Made by a program: the position numbers and the translations under genes. DNA of 64,000 nt from Flectonema sp. DT1601 (lineage: Eukaryota > Euglenozoa > Diplonemea > Diplonemida > Diplonemidae), in assembly GCA_964019425.1 (NCBI GenBank), contig OZ025821.1:15001-79000 (forward strand), read 5' to 3'. Below, piece by piece: positions 21,204 through 30,910 of the stretch (within the stretch, counting starts at the first letter, position 1; each line of letters opens with the position of its first letter). Under the pieces are notes generated by a model. That model did not search any database. It was not told the origin of the DNA and worked only from the letters and a program-made list of their open reading frames with translations.

Positions 21204-22017
21204 TCTTTTGGGTTCCAAGGAAATTGGGGGGCTTTTTTATATTTTTCAAGAAATAATAACGAAGGTGACTTGGTTGTTAAATAAGGTTGTTGAGAAAGCT
21301 AAAAATGGGTAACTTGCAATATGCCCCATAACCGGAAAACTGCAACACTATAACATAGCCATCGCAAAGGGAAAACAAGTTTAAATAGATAAACAAAAAA
21401 TAAACAACTTCGCGCGAGCGAAGCAAGCCTCGGCGGGTATCTCTAATGCGGGTTTGCAAGTTTGCGGGAAAAAAAAGTCAATAGTGGGAACTTACCATTC
21501 CTACTGCATGCAATCCTGTGTCCTTTGATCAGTATTTGTTGTCGATAGCACACAGCAGTTTCTCAAGATCACTGTTAGTGAGTGAGTCTAGTGCTTGATT
21601 CGAAACAGTTCGCAATGTTACAATATTGATTACTTTTTTACATTGGATCCCCCTTTTAGATCCCCTGATGATGAAGATCCAATCCATGAAAGTTATGTTT
21701 AGGTCTGTGTAGTTTATTAAGCCTCAGGTGATAAGTGCACTTCAGAGGTAATCAGTTTGCACCCTTGCTCCTTTTCCCTAATCTTGAATTTGCTGAGAGA
21801 GATTATAAAGATTCCCAGGGGAATACCGATAAGAACTGTGTACAAAGACAGAAGCACAAAACATATTCAAAACTAATAAAGGAGAACACAAAAACGCACT
21901 CGATTTGACTAACTTAAATCCATTGGACAAGGCAACACACTTACTTTCTATCCCAACATTTGCTACAAAGGTACTCGGAGAAGAATTACACAGCAAGTTG
22001 TCATGCGAGTAATCGAA

Positions 22018-24078
22018 TCATTCAGAGCTGCTCGATTCCTCTTCCCCTTCCTCCTCCTCCTCTTCCTCTTCTTCTTTTTCTTTGTTTCTAAATTCTGGCA
22101 TTTCGGGATCTGGTGCGGTGCGTTCAACAGCATCTGTTGCAGGCATTTTCTTTGTAATGACCTTACCCTTCAATTTGTATTTATACAGCGGACTAGGTAA
22201 GTTAAACTTGGTCTGTAATGACGGGAGGATGTAGAGGACAGTTCGCTTTGTGATGTTGTTGTTTAATCGGATTATTAATTTGAGAATATCTGGGTGACAG
22301 AAGTTTAGTTGTTTCTGTGAACCCACAGTTGTCTTAAGCAGGTACAGGTGCTTTCCCTTGAGGATAAAGAAATCAAGTCCATGAAAGTTTGATTTCGATG
22401 GTCTATAAAGGATATCTTTTTTGATTTGAGGTGTGCTAACCTTGTCATCATATACTGCAGAACCGCTGGATGAGAGTGTGACACCATTACTTATCTGTAG
22501 CTTGACTTTCCCTCTAACAAACTTCGACTCAAATGCATTCTCAAACGCTAAACCAACAAACGACTTAGCTGGACCGCCATATGAAACCATGGATTTGATA
22601 AACTTTGTAAAAATCTCGTCAGATTCAGCTTTCAGAATGTCGACAACCCGACGTGCAACATGAGTACTTATGAAGTCAGTGGCTACCCCAACTTTAGCAC
22701 CAGACGTTTCGACTTTAAGTATGTGGTGGATCATCGTCCCTGAAGGTGTCATTTGGGCTACATTTGGGATCAGGAGTCGTTTTGCTTTATGTACATCCAT
22801 TTCATTGATTCCACTTGCTATCTCACCCTCAGCATACTCTCTATTCGACCGGATGAATTGAAGGACACCACCATACAAACTCATCATTTCGTACAGCTCC
22901 TTCTTCCACAACGTGTTACTCTTAGATGCTTTATTCCACTTGAAGAAACCCCTGGGCAGTTTCACCACCTCCTCTTTTGACCATAGTGGGAAGTATTGCA
23001 TCTTGCTTGTCATCAAAGCCTCCTTGAACAGCTGTGGCCGACCCTGTTTCTTGAAGGCCCCTGGAGATCCACAGAATATAGCATGCCTCATTCCAGACAG
23101 ATGATTTGCACCGCTCATCAACCGAGCAACATCTTCGTTGATCTCAAGTAGGCCAAGGGAATCAGAAACATAGTTCGTGGGAGAAAAGATATTAGTGTGT
23201 ATGAGCGTTGCTTCAAACTTATCCCCAGTTCGTTTCATGCGATAGATCTCAGCAATGCTAACGAAGAACACGATGCTGGTGTATTTATTGAGCCATGGAT
23301 TGTTCCCTTGAACCCATTGCAGTAGTGCCCAGTAGCGGAATGTGGTCTTGCCGATGCCTGGTGTGCCACCGATCCCGCATACCCTGCGTTCCCATTCTCG
23401 GTGGCCTGCCCATCCCAGGAAATCGTTGTAGCACTGGCGTGTGAGGATGTACCTGGCATCTTCGAACCCGTTTTGATCAGCAACAGTGGAAAGGTCGTAG
23501 AGGCCGTTGTTGGGTTTCGCGGATCCCATTGCTTCAAGGAGGGCTTCCATCTTTTCACAACGCACCGGTTTTTCATTCGCTTGTTCATTCTCTGCATTAG
23601 TAGAATATCTGTCCTTGTCTTTTTGGAGTACCGCGATGGTATCCTCCAGTTTATTTACTGAAAACTCCAGTTTCTCTACTTTGCCACTCCAATATTTGTA
23701 CTTGTCTGATTTGAAACGGCCTTGGGCTACACATTTTTGCACTTCAACTTTAGCTTTCTTCAGATCTGTTCTAGCACTCTCCAGATCTGTTCTAGCACTC
23801 TTCAGAGCAGCCAATGTCTCTGCCCTTTCGGCTAATTCCTGTTTGTTCCGCTTCACTTTATAATCATCAGATTCATCATCACTACCTCTCATCTTCTTCA
23901 CCTTCTTCATAGATGACGGTGAGGGTGGACCTGATGTCACATTCGGTTTTTTTTTAGGATTCGTTTTCTTGCTGCTAGAACTGCTACTACTACTGCTGCT
24001 GGAATCTTTTTTTCCACTTTTTCCTGTAGGCTTCCCAGCTTTCTTCACTGCCTTTTTTACAGCATTCTTCTTCACCAT
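22018..24078 (-). CDS. Crinkler/RHS-like P-loop NTPase, copy 4
   Basis: 686 aa from the ATG at 24078. Same architecture as copies 1-3. It combines cassette Ib (HREWERRVCGIGG, as copy 2) with cassette IIy (IAEIYRMKRTGDKFEATLI, as copy 3), has one EFSVNKL heptad and two LKSARTD-type heptads. The remaining C-terminal domain is almost invariant. Function is not known; the NTPase plus nuclease-like layout is what points to the Crinkler/RHS superfamily. Confidence 0.7.
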   Translation of the reverse strand: MVKKNAVKKAVKKAGKPTGKSGKKDSSSSSSSSSSSKKTNPKKKPNVTSGPPSPSSMKKVKKMRGSDDESDDYKVKRNKQELAERAETLAALKSARTDLESARTDLKKAKVEVQKCVAQGRFKSDKYKYWSGKVEKLEFSVNKLEDTIAVLQKDKDRYSTNAENEQANEKPVRCEKMEALLEAMGSAKPNNGLYDLSTVADQNGFEDARYILTRQCYNDFLGWAGHREWERRVCGIGGTPGIGKTTFRYWALLQWVQGNNPWLNKYTSIVFFVSIAEIYRMKRTGDKFEATLIHTNIFSPTNYVSDSLGLLEINEDVARLMSGANHLSGMRHAIFCGSPGAFKKQGRPQLFKEALMTSKMQYFPLWSKEEVVKLPRGFFKWNKASKSNTLWKKELYEMMSLYGGVLQFIRSNREYAEGEIASGINEMDVHKAKRLLIPNVAQMTPSGTMIHHILKVETSGAKVGVATDFISTHVARRVVDILKAESDEIFTKFIKSMVSYGGPAKSFVGLAFENAFESKFVRGKVKLQISNGVTLSSSGSAVYDDKVSTPQIKKDILYRPSKSNFHGLDFFILKGKHLYLLKTTVGSQKQLNFCHPDILKLIIRLNNNITKRTVLYILPSLQTKFNLPSPLYKYKLKGKVITKKMPATDAVERTAPDPEMPEFRNKEKEEEEEEEEEGEEESSSSE

Positions 24079-24495
24079 TTTAAACAAATAAGTAAAATGA
24101 GGTTTATCTGTGGTGAATATAAGTTGAGGTAAGAACCGCAAATCTACTTGCCTGTGCTAAACAGAAAAAAAAAAGGCATTCCATCCTGTCTTACTTGAGA
24201 ATTGAAGCTACAATCGGCTTACATCACTTGACCTCGTGTTTAAATATTCTTTAGGTTCCTGTGCAGAAATAATTGATTTAATTAATAGTAACATGCAGGT
24301 AAAGCTACTTTGGAATCTCAATACTACCATATGCTAGGGTCTGCTTGCCATCAGGGCATGTGTACCTCTCGTCATAATATCTACTTAATGCAACACGTTG
24401 GAACTCTTTTGTCATCAGTCTTGTACCCTTACTGGTTATGGTGTTGTAGGTCACAGACTTACTCTCACCAGTCTCGAGTGTGTATGAGAATTTAT

Positions 24496-25173
24496 CTAAC
24501 TGTAAGACTTCGACCTTGGAACTCCCTTTGCCTTAACATGTGATTGAACGTCATCCACAAGGGTGTATGCGTATGTCTTGGCTCTTAAGAAGACACCCTC
24601 GCTGATCAACTTACCATCTGTCTCATCCTTGAAGTTTCTTGCAACCTTCTTGTGTTTACTTGAGTATAGGAAGTGATCCTCGGGATAGTTGCAGGTGTCG
24701 AGTTCATCTTTGATACCTTCTAGTGACTTGTGCAGGTCAGCAGTCTTGATGCATAGGATGAAGCTGTCTGTGTATACAAGTGATATGTTGTCCCGTCCAT
24801 AGTGCGGGATTAGTTTGTCATAGAAGAATCCTGACATGAGTTGCTTGCTGTAGTCTAAGATCTGACTAACCAGCTTATACAGGCTTGTTGAGGGTCACGC
24901 TTCGCTTGTGCATATCCAACATGCAGAAGTTCCCTATGTCAACTCTACTGAACTTGAGTGCATAGTGGGATTGTTCCTTAACTAATGAGGAGGTTCCCAA
25001 GGAGCCTGATGGTGAGGCAGGTAGAATCTGGACTTGACACTGGGCGTCGGGAAGCATTTCGAGAAGTGTGTTGCTGTGGATTCCCAACATCCTTCCTCCC
25101 CCTCTCCATTGAATAGACTCCAGGTCGGTGCATTCTCTGCATATCGTTGGTAACGTTCGTAGGTGAGTGCCAT
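24496..25173 (-). pseudogene. Protein-primed DNA polymerase B fragment, Polinton-like (fossil)
   Basis: This is a short, broken remnant of the C-terminal part of a family B DNA polymerase of the protein-primed type found in Polintons/Mavericks. Recognisable blocks are ILDYSKQLMSGFFYDKL, LVYTDSFILCIKTADL and LRAKTYAYTLVDD. Only a few hundred bases remain and there are several breaks. No capsid, integrase or terminal repeats are seen nearby, so it is an old isolated fragment. Confidence 0.6.
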
Positions 25174-25627
25174 GGATTTAGCTAAATAAATAAGTGATTT
25201 CTTTTAGTCGCAGTGACAATACCCTGTTCTTTTAGTCTTATGAAAGTCAAAAGAAAACAATTTGTCATATTTCTTTATCCAAGCTGACCGTGTACATCAA
25301 TTTCAAAAAAGGATGATCGTCCATGTGATGTGTCACTAAGGCTATCCTGTTTTGAAATTCAAAAATGAATTATGAAGCTATGACATTTTCCCCTCTCAAA
25401 TCAGTCGGTTGACATCACACAAACGTCATCTGCCTGCTTGTTGACGAAGTAGTCGAATTCATTATTATTTACCTGAGAGATGAAATATAGAATCGAAACC
25501 AAAGATAACACACACCCGACAATAAGTAATTGAGAGTTGGTCACAATTCGTAAAGATTTTAAATAGAGAGAGAGAAAAGAATAATGCTAAAAGCTACTAT
25601 GTTGCGAATAAATAAAACAATGAATTA

Positions 25628-25942
25628 TTAAATATTCGACAGTAAAGGAAGGGGGAATAAATACAAAGCCTGTCGGCAGTGCGATGAAAATATAATAGTT
25701 CGATTGAGTTTCAATTCAGGTGATTCACTAAAGTGATTGACAACGGAGACATGTCCAACAGGGGGGAGCACACACCAAGCAGGACACTTAAACGTTCTCC
25801 AAACACCCTTGCGCAAAAATCTGTATCGAAACTGCTGCAACAACAGCAAATCAGTTTCGTTGGCGGTGGCCTGCAGCACATGAGACTGAGACCACACGAG
25901 AAAACGCAATAATAAAAGAAATATGGAAAACGACGTGGACAA
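25628..25942 (-). CDS. Possible small secreted protein (104 aa), copy 1
   Basis: An ORF starting MSTSFSIFLLLLRFLVWSQ, which looks like a signal peptide or membrane anchor, followed by four Cys and no recognisable domain. It is repeated unchanged in the second duplication unit (27784-28098), but that is uninformative because the whole block is copied. It lies downstream of the Cys-rich gene on the same strand and could be part of its 3' untranslated region. Weak call. Confidence 0.2.
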   Translation of the reverse strand: MSTSFSIFLLLLRFLVWSQSHVLQATANETDLLLLQQFRYRFLRKGVWRTFKCPAWCVLPPVGHVSVVNHFSESPELKLNRTIIFSSHCRQALYLFPLPLLSNI

Positions 25943-26310
25943 CGTTAACAGTGCAACAGCTAACGTTGTTGCAAGAAAATATTACGAAGCAGAAGTCAAC
26001 CAAACCAACGTTTTGTTCACACACCGGTAATAGTGGAAGTGATTGTGTCATTGGAATAGATGACCTCCAGCTCCTGAATAGAAGACAAGAAATTATCGCT
26101 CTCAGTTTTGTTGTTTTGTCTGCTTTCAGCGCATAAAAAAAAAAACTAAAAGCAGTAAAGCCACTTTTACTGAAAAAAGAAATTAAGAAGCAGAAGTTAA
26201 CAAACCAACGTTTTGTTCACACCCTAGAAACAGTGGAAGTGATTTTGTCATTGGTATTGCTGGCCCCCACCTCCTGCATAGAAGTGAGGAAACTATCGAT
26301 CTCAGTTTTT

Positions 26311-27288
26311 TTATTTTGTTGGAGCCATCATTGCAACACATTCATAGAAAGATCCAGTACTGCCCTGAAGCAACTTACAGACAGTTCCAGGAAGGCAATT
26401 AAGGCTTGCACAATCATTAGCTGGTGGCATCTTTGCAACACATTCATAAAAAGATCCAGTACTGCCCTGAAGCAACTCACAGACAGTTCCAGGAAGGCAA
26501 TTAAGGCTTGCACAATCATTAGCTGGTGGCATCTTTGCAACACATTCATAGAAAGATCCAGTACTGCCCTGAAGCAACTTACAGACAGTTCCAGGAAGGC
26601 AATTAAGGCTTGCACAATCATTAGCTGGTGGCATCTTTGCAACACATTCATAGAAAGATCCAGTACTGCCCTGAAGCAACTCACAGACAGTTCCAGGAAG
26701 GCAATTAAGGCTTGCACAATCATTAGCTGGTGGCATCTTTGCAACACATTCATAAAAAGATCCAGTACTGCCCTGAAGCAACTCACAGACAGTTCCAGGA
26801 AGGCAATTAAGGCTTGCACAATCATTAGCTGGTGGCATCTTTGCAACACATTCATAGAAAGATCCAGTACTGCCCTGAAGCAACTTACAGACAGTTCCAG
26901 GAAGGCAATTAAGGCTTGCACAATCATTAGCTGGTGGCATCTTTGCAACACATTCATAGAAAGATCCAGTACTGCCCTGAAGCAACTCACAGACAGTTCC
27001 AGGAAGGCAATTAAGGCTTGCACAATCATTAGCTGGTGGCATCTTTGCAACACATTCATAAAAAGATCCAGTACTGCCCTGAAGCAACTCACAGACAGTT
27101 CCTGGAAGGCAATTAAGGCTTGCACAATCATTAGCTGGTGGCATCTTTGCAACACATTCTGGGTAAAATCCGTTACTGCTCTGTAACATCTTACAGACGT
27201 ATCCGGTACCGCACTTCAATGTTCCGCAATCAGCAGTAGGCTGACTCTGAACTATGGAAGCTACCAAGCAGAATATCAAAGTTCTCAT
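26311..27288 (-). CDS. Secreted Cys-rich tandem-repeat protein, copy 1
   Basis: 325 aa. The start MRTLIFCLVASIVQSQ is a typical signal peptide with likely cleavage near residue 16-18. The mature part is nine units of 34 residues: one diverged unit (DCGTLKCGTGYVCKM) and eight near-identical ones (DCASLNCLPGTVC...). Each has four Cys in the pattern C-x4-C-x5-C-x12-C, ending FYECVAKMPPAN. The C/G spacing recalls follistatin-N/EGF-like modules, but I would not assign a family. Disulfide-bonded, secreted or surface structural roles are likely. The stop at 26311 follows a variant unit. The frame was chosen over two other long open frames because only it has a signal peptide and conserved Cys. Confidence 0.75.
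   Translation of the reverse strand: MRTLIFCLVASIVQSQPTADCGTLKCGTGYVCKMLQSSNGFYPECVAKMPPANDCASLNCLPGTVCELLQGSTGSFYECVAKMPPANDCASLNCLPGTVCELLQGSTGSFYECVAKMPPANDCASLNCLPGTVCKLLQGSTGSFYECVAKMPPANDCASLNCLPGTVCELLQGSTGSFYECVAKMPPANDCASLNCLPGTVCELLQGSTGSFYECVAKMPPANDCASLNCLPGTVCKLLQGSTGSFYECVAKMPPANDCASLNCLPGTVCELLQGSTGSFYECVAKMPPANDCASLNCLPGTVCKLLQGSTGSFYECVAMMAPTK
26328..27160 (-). repeat. 102-bp coding minisatellite, 8 units
   Basis: Eight 102-bp units, almost identical in DNA, encode the 34-residue Cys-rich modules of copy 1. Synonymous sites barely differ, and the CEL/CKL variants are scattered rather than ordered, which indicates recent homogenisation. Confidence 0.9.
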
Positions 27289-27783
27289 TTATTTAAATAT
27301 AAGAAAACTGTTTGGAATGATAGTTTGTTAATTTTTCGGTGATGAAATTATAAACTCGGAGACCAATGAAGAACTGTACTTATCTCTTGAGGATATGAAA
27401 AACGATAATAGAACAATTTGTCAGATTTCTTTATCCAAGCTGACTGTGTACATCAATTTCACAGAAAGATGATCGTCCATGTGATGTGGCACTAAGGCTA
27501 TCCTGTTTTGAAATTCAAAAATGAATTATGAAGCTATGACATTTTCCCCTCTCAAATCAGTCGGTTGACATCACACAAACGTCATCTGCCTGCTTGTTGA
27601 CGAAGTAGTCGAATTCATTATTATTTACCTGAGAGATGAAATATAGAATCGAAACCAAAGATAACACACACCCGACAATAAGTAATTGAGAGTTGGTCAC
27701 AATTCGTAAAGATTTTAAATAGAGAGAGAGAAAAGAATAATGCTAAAAGCTACTATGTTGCGAATAAATAAAACAATGAATTA

Positions 27784-28098
27784 TTAAATATTCGACAGTA
27801 AAGGAAGGGGGAATAAATACAAAGCCTGTCGGCAGTGCGATGAAAATATAATAGTTCGATTGAGTTTCAATTCAGGTGATTCACTAAAGTGATTGACAAC
27901 GGAGACATGTCCAACAGGGGGGAGCACACACCAAGCAGGACACTTAAACGTTCTCCAAACACCCTTGCGCAAAAATCTGTATCGAAACTGCTGCAACAAC
28001 AGCAAATCAGTTTCGTTGGCGGTGGCCTGCAGCACATGAGACTGAGACCACACGAGAAAACGCAATAATAAAAGAAATATGGAAAACGACGTGGACAA
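27784..28098 (-). CDS. Possible small secreted protein (104 aa), copy 2
   Basis: Identical to the ORF at 25628-25942, in the second duplication unit. Hydrophobic N-terminus; no known domain; may be untranslated DNA. Confidence 0.2.
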   Translation of the reverse strand: MSTSFSIFLLLLRFLVWSQSHVLQATANETDLLLLQQFRYRFLRKGVWRTFKCPAWCVLPPVGHVSVVNHFSESPELKLNRTIIFSSHCRQALYLFPLPLLSNI

Positions 28099-28466
28099 CG
28101 TTAACAGTGCAACAGCTAACGTTGTTGCAAGAAAATATTACGAAGCAGAAGTCAACCAAACCAACGTTTTGTTCACACACCGGTAATAGTGGAAGTGATT
28201 GTGTCATTGGAATAGATGACCTCCAGCTCCTGAATAGAAGACAAGAAATTATCGCTCTCAGTTTTGTTGTTTTGTCTGCTTTCAGCGCATAAAAAAAAAA
28301 ACTAAAAGCAGTAAAGCCACTTTTACTGAAAAAAGAAATTAAGAAGCAGAAGTTAACAAACCAACGTTTTGTTCACACCCTAGAAACAGTGGAAGTGATT
28401 TTGTCATTGGTATTGCTGGCCCCCACCTCCTGCATAGAAGTGAGGAAACTATCGATCTCAGTTTTT

Positions 28467-29546
28467 TTATTTTGTTGGAGCCATCATTGCAACACATTCA
28501 TAGAAAGATCCAGTACTGCCCTGAAGCAACTTACAGACAGTTCCAGGAAGGCAATTAAGGCTTGCACAATCATTAGCTGGTGGCATCTTTGCAACACATT
28601 CATAAAAAGATCCAGTACTGCCCTGAAGCAACTCACAGACAGTTCCAGGAAGGCAATTAAGGCTTGCACAATCATTAGCTGGTGGCATCTTTGCAACACA
28701 TTCATAGAAAGATCCAGTACTGCCCTGAAGCAACTCACAGACAGTTCCAGGAAGGCAATTAAGGCTTGCACAATCATTAGCTGGTGGCATCTTTGCAACA
28801 CATTCATAAAAAGATCCAGTACTGCCCTGAAGCAACTCACAGACAGTTCCAGGAAGGCAATTAAGGCTTGCACAATCATTAGCTGGTGGCATCTTTGCAA
28901 CACATTCATAGAAAGATCCAGTACTGCCCTGAAGCAACTCACAGACAGTTCCAGGAAGGCAATTAAGGCTTGCACAATCATTAGCTGGTGGCATCTTTGC
29001 AACACATTCATAGAAAGATCCAGTACTGCCCTGAAGCAACTCACAGACAGTTCCAGGAAGGCAATTAAGGCTTGCACAATCATTAGCTGGTGGCATCTTT
29101 GCAACACATTCATAGAAAGATCCAGTACTGCCCTGAAGCAACTCACAGACAGTTCCAGGAAGGCAATTAAGGCTTGCACAATCATTAGCTGGTGGCATCT
29201 TTGCAACACATTCATAGAAAGATCCAGTACTGCCCTGAAGCAACTCACAGACAGTTCCAGGAAGGCAATTAAGGCTTGCACAATCATTAGCTGGTGGCAT
29301 CTTTGCAACACATTCATAAAAAGATCCAGTACTGCCCTGAAGCAACTCACAGACAGTTCCTGGAAGGCAATTAAGGCTTGCACAATCATTAGCTGGTGGC
29401 ATCTTTGCAACACATTCTGGGTAAAATCCGTTACTGCTCTGTAACATCTTACAGACGTATCCGGTACCGCACTTCAATGTTCCGCAATCAGCAGTAGGCT
29501 GACTCTGAACTATGGAAGCTACCAAGCAGAATATCAAAGTTCTCAT
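28467..29546 (-). CDS. Secreted Cys-rich tandem-repeat protein, copy 2
   Basis: 359 aa, the duplicate of the gene at 26311-27288. It has the same signal peptide (MRTLIFCLVASIVQSQ), the same diverged first unit and nine rather than eight near-identical 34-residue units, each C-x4-C-x5-C-x12-C. Eight of the nine read CEL and one reads CKL. Flanking DNA is nearly identical to copy 1, including the upstream ATTTATTTAAATATAAG leader, so both copies probably share expression. Confidence 0.75.
   Translation of the reverse strand: MRTLIFCLVASIVQSQPTADCGTLKCGTGYVCKMLQSSNGFYPECVAKMPPANDCASLNCLPGTVCELLQGSTGSFYECVAKMPPANDCASLNCLPGTVCELLQGSTGSFYECVAKMPPANDCASLNCLPGTVCELLQGSTGSFYECVAKMPPANDCASLNCLPGTVCELLQGSTGSFYECVAKMPPANDCASLNCLPGTVCELLQGSTGSFYECVAKMPPANDCASLNCLPGTVCELLQGSTGSFYECVAKMPPANDCASLNCLPGTVCELLQGSTGSFYECVAKMPPANDCASLNCLPGTVCELLQGSTGSFYECVAKMPPANDCASLNCLPGTVCKLLQGSTGSFYECVAMMAPTK
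28484..29418 (-). repeat. 102-bp coding minisatellite, 9 units
   Basis: Nine near-identical 102-bp units encode the 34-residue modules of copy 2, one more than in copy 1. This fits unequal crossing-over or slippage after the segmental duplication. Confidence 0.9.
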
Positions 29547-29875
29547 TTATTTAAATATAAGAAAACTGTTTGGAATGATAGTTTGTTAATTTTTCGGTGA
29601 TGAAATTATAAACTCGGAGACCAATGAAGAACTGTACTTATCTCTTGAGGATATGAAAAACGATAATAGAACAATTTGTCAGATTTCTTTATCCAAGCTG
29701 ACTGTGTACATCAATTTTATAAAAGGATGATCGTCCATGTGATGTGGCACTAAGGCTATCCTGTTTTGAAATTCAAAAATGAATTATGAAGCTATGACAT
29801 TTTCCCCTCTAAAGGGAAGCATTGAAGTTGGAGGAACATGAGCAGAAGGAGTCGAAACACCAGCCTAATGGAAGT

Positions 29876-30252
29876 AATTGTCCTTTTATGCTTGGCACCT
29901 GTCGAAATAATAAAACTTAAAAATTACACAAGCACCAAAAACAAGCAAATACACTAGTATACACAATTGCAAGAACACCCTGGTTCATGGTGGCTCGCTG
30001 CGGCGGGGTAACTGACGTCCGTTTTCGTTGGACTCAGCTCCACCACGGGGTGGAAGGGTGAGGAGGGTGGGCTTCGAAAAAGTGAGTGAGAGAAAAAAGT
30101 GATCGAGCTGTACAAAGAATGTCTTTTAAAAATAGAAAGCTAAAGAATGTATAAAAGATGTCTCCATTGTTTTGTTCATTTTTTTCAACTGTCTGATTCC
30201 TTTGATTCTCTCTTTCTAGTGCTAAGCTTGGTGGCAAATTACCTAAATGAAT
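29876..30252 (-). mobile_element. Short A-B unit of the retroelement (fossil), diverged
   Basis: An A-B unit more diverged than the others (TTTTATGCTTGGCACC, AATTACACAAGCACC), ending GGTGGCAAATTACCTAAATG. It is the oldest-looking of the short units. Confidence 0.55.
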
Positions 30253-30910
30253 TGAAGGTCCTGTGAGGGAACGCTTTTTGAAGTAACAAAAGGCATGCGG
30301 GCAGCTGAATGAAATAGAAAGCCTTGGAAGAACCCAGCGCACCAAGAGGCCAAGCCACCCACCCAAGCATTATAAACCTGCAATCGTAGTTGAAGATTTT
30401 TCTCTACTGCAATTCTGTAGTTCTTTCTCACATTTCTATTTTATTCAAAATAATGAAATGAATGATAACCTTATTAATACTTATTTCCATCCCAGGGTAG
30501 AATTGTCACGCACATTGCAGAGCTGGCAGCCTGGGGATAGCAAGGCGCCGCTCGTTCTCTCTAGGCGAAGACTATTGATGTAAGCCCTCAGCAGGCTAAG
30601 TATGCGAAGGGGGCATCGGCTGAATAGGGGTCGTGCCTGTACTGTATATACCTTGGGGGTTGGCAGTCGTAAGGGAGGCCCTTAGAAGGAAGATCGTGGT
30701 CAGCGAAGATTGCCGGGGCTTCGTGCCTTGATGCCCGTGTTCCCCTGACTCCTACACGGGTCGGCTGGTCTGGGGCAGATGTCCAGGTAAATGTCTGCCT
30801 GTGCCTTCCGAGGAACCTCAGCAGCAGGGTCAGGGTTGGATACAAGGTACTGGCGAATCCCTTACGACCCCTCAACTCTCTTAGCAGCTGCCTCTGTGTT
30901 ATCTCGCCTT
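30253..30910. other. Unassigned stretch with GC-rich part
   Basis: No gene can be supported. The part at 30530-30880 is clearly richer in GC than its surroundings and has open stretches on the minus strand, but they have no homology I recognise. It lies just downstream of the 273-aa gene and might be a decayed exon or gene end. Confidence 0.3.

Larger units (their letters stand above)
11326..24340 (-). repeat. Four-unit tandem array of NTPase genes
   Basis: Four direct repeats start at about 11326, 14497, 17638 and 21204, each beginning GATCTTTTGGGTTCC. Units are about 3.14-3.17 kb, except the third, which is lengthened by about 400 bp of retroelement fossil between it and the fourth. Each unit has roughly 800 bp of near-identical non-coding DNA followed by one minus-strand NTPase gene and its 5' flank. 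Divergence is concentrated in a few patches inside the genes. Confidence 0.9.
25256..29811. repeat. Tandem segmental duplication carrying two Cys-rich genes
   Basis: A block from about 25256 to 27411 (2156 bp) repeats at 27412-29667 (2.26 kb). A third partial start (about 145 bp) lies at 29668-29811, ending at TTTTCCCCTCT. The two full units are nearly identical; the length difference is one 102-bp coding repeat. Confidence 0.9.

Noticed and set aside
26233-27186. Long plus-strand ORF (317 aa) opposite the Cys-rich gene, and a second minus-strand frame
   Set aside because: The 102-bp unit is a multiple of three without stops in several frames, so these are shadows. They have no signal peptide or conserved Cys pattern.
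26328-29418. Possible CRISPR-like array
   Set aside because: Regular near-identical units, but there are no unique spacers; the units encode a protein repeat in a eukaryotic setting.
30588-30875. 95-aa GC-rich ORF
   Set aside because: Composition differs from the host genes, no family is recognisable and other frames are equally open.
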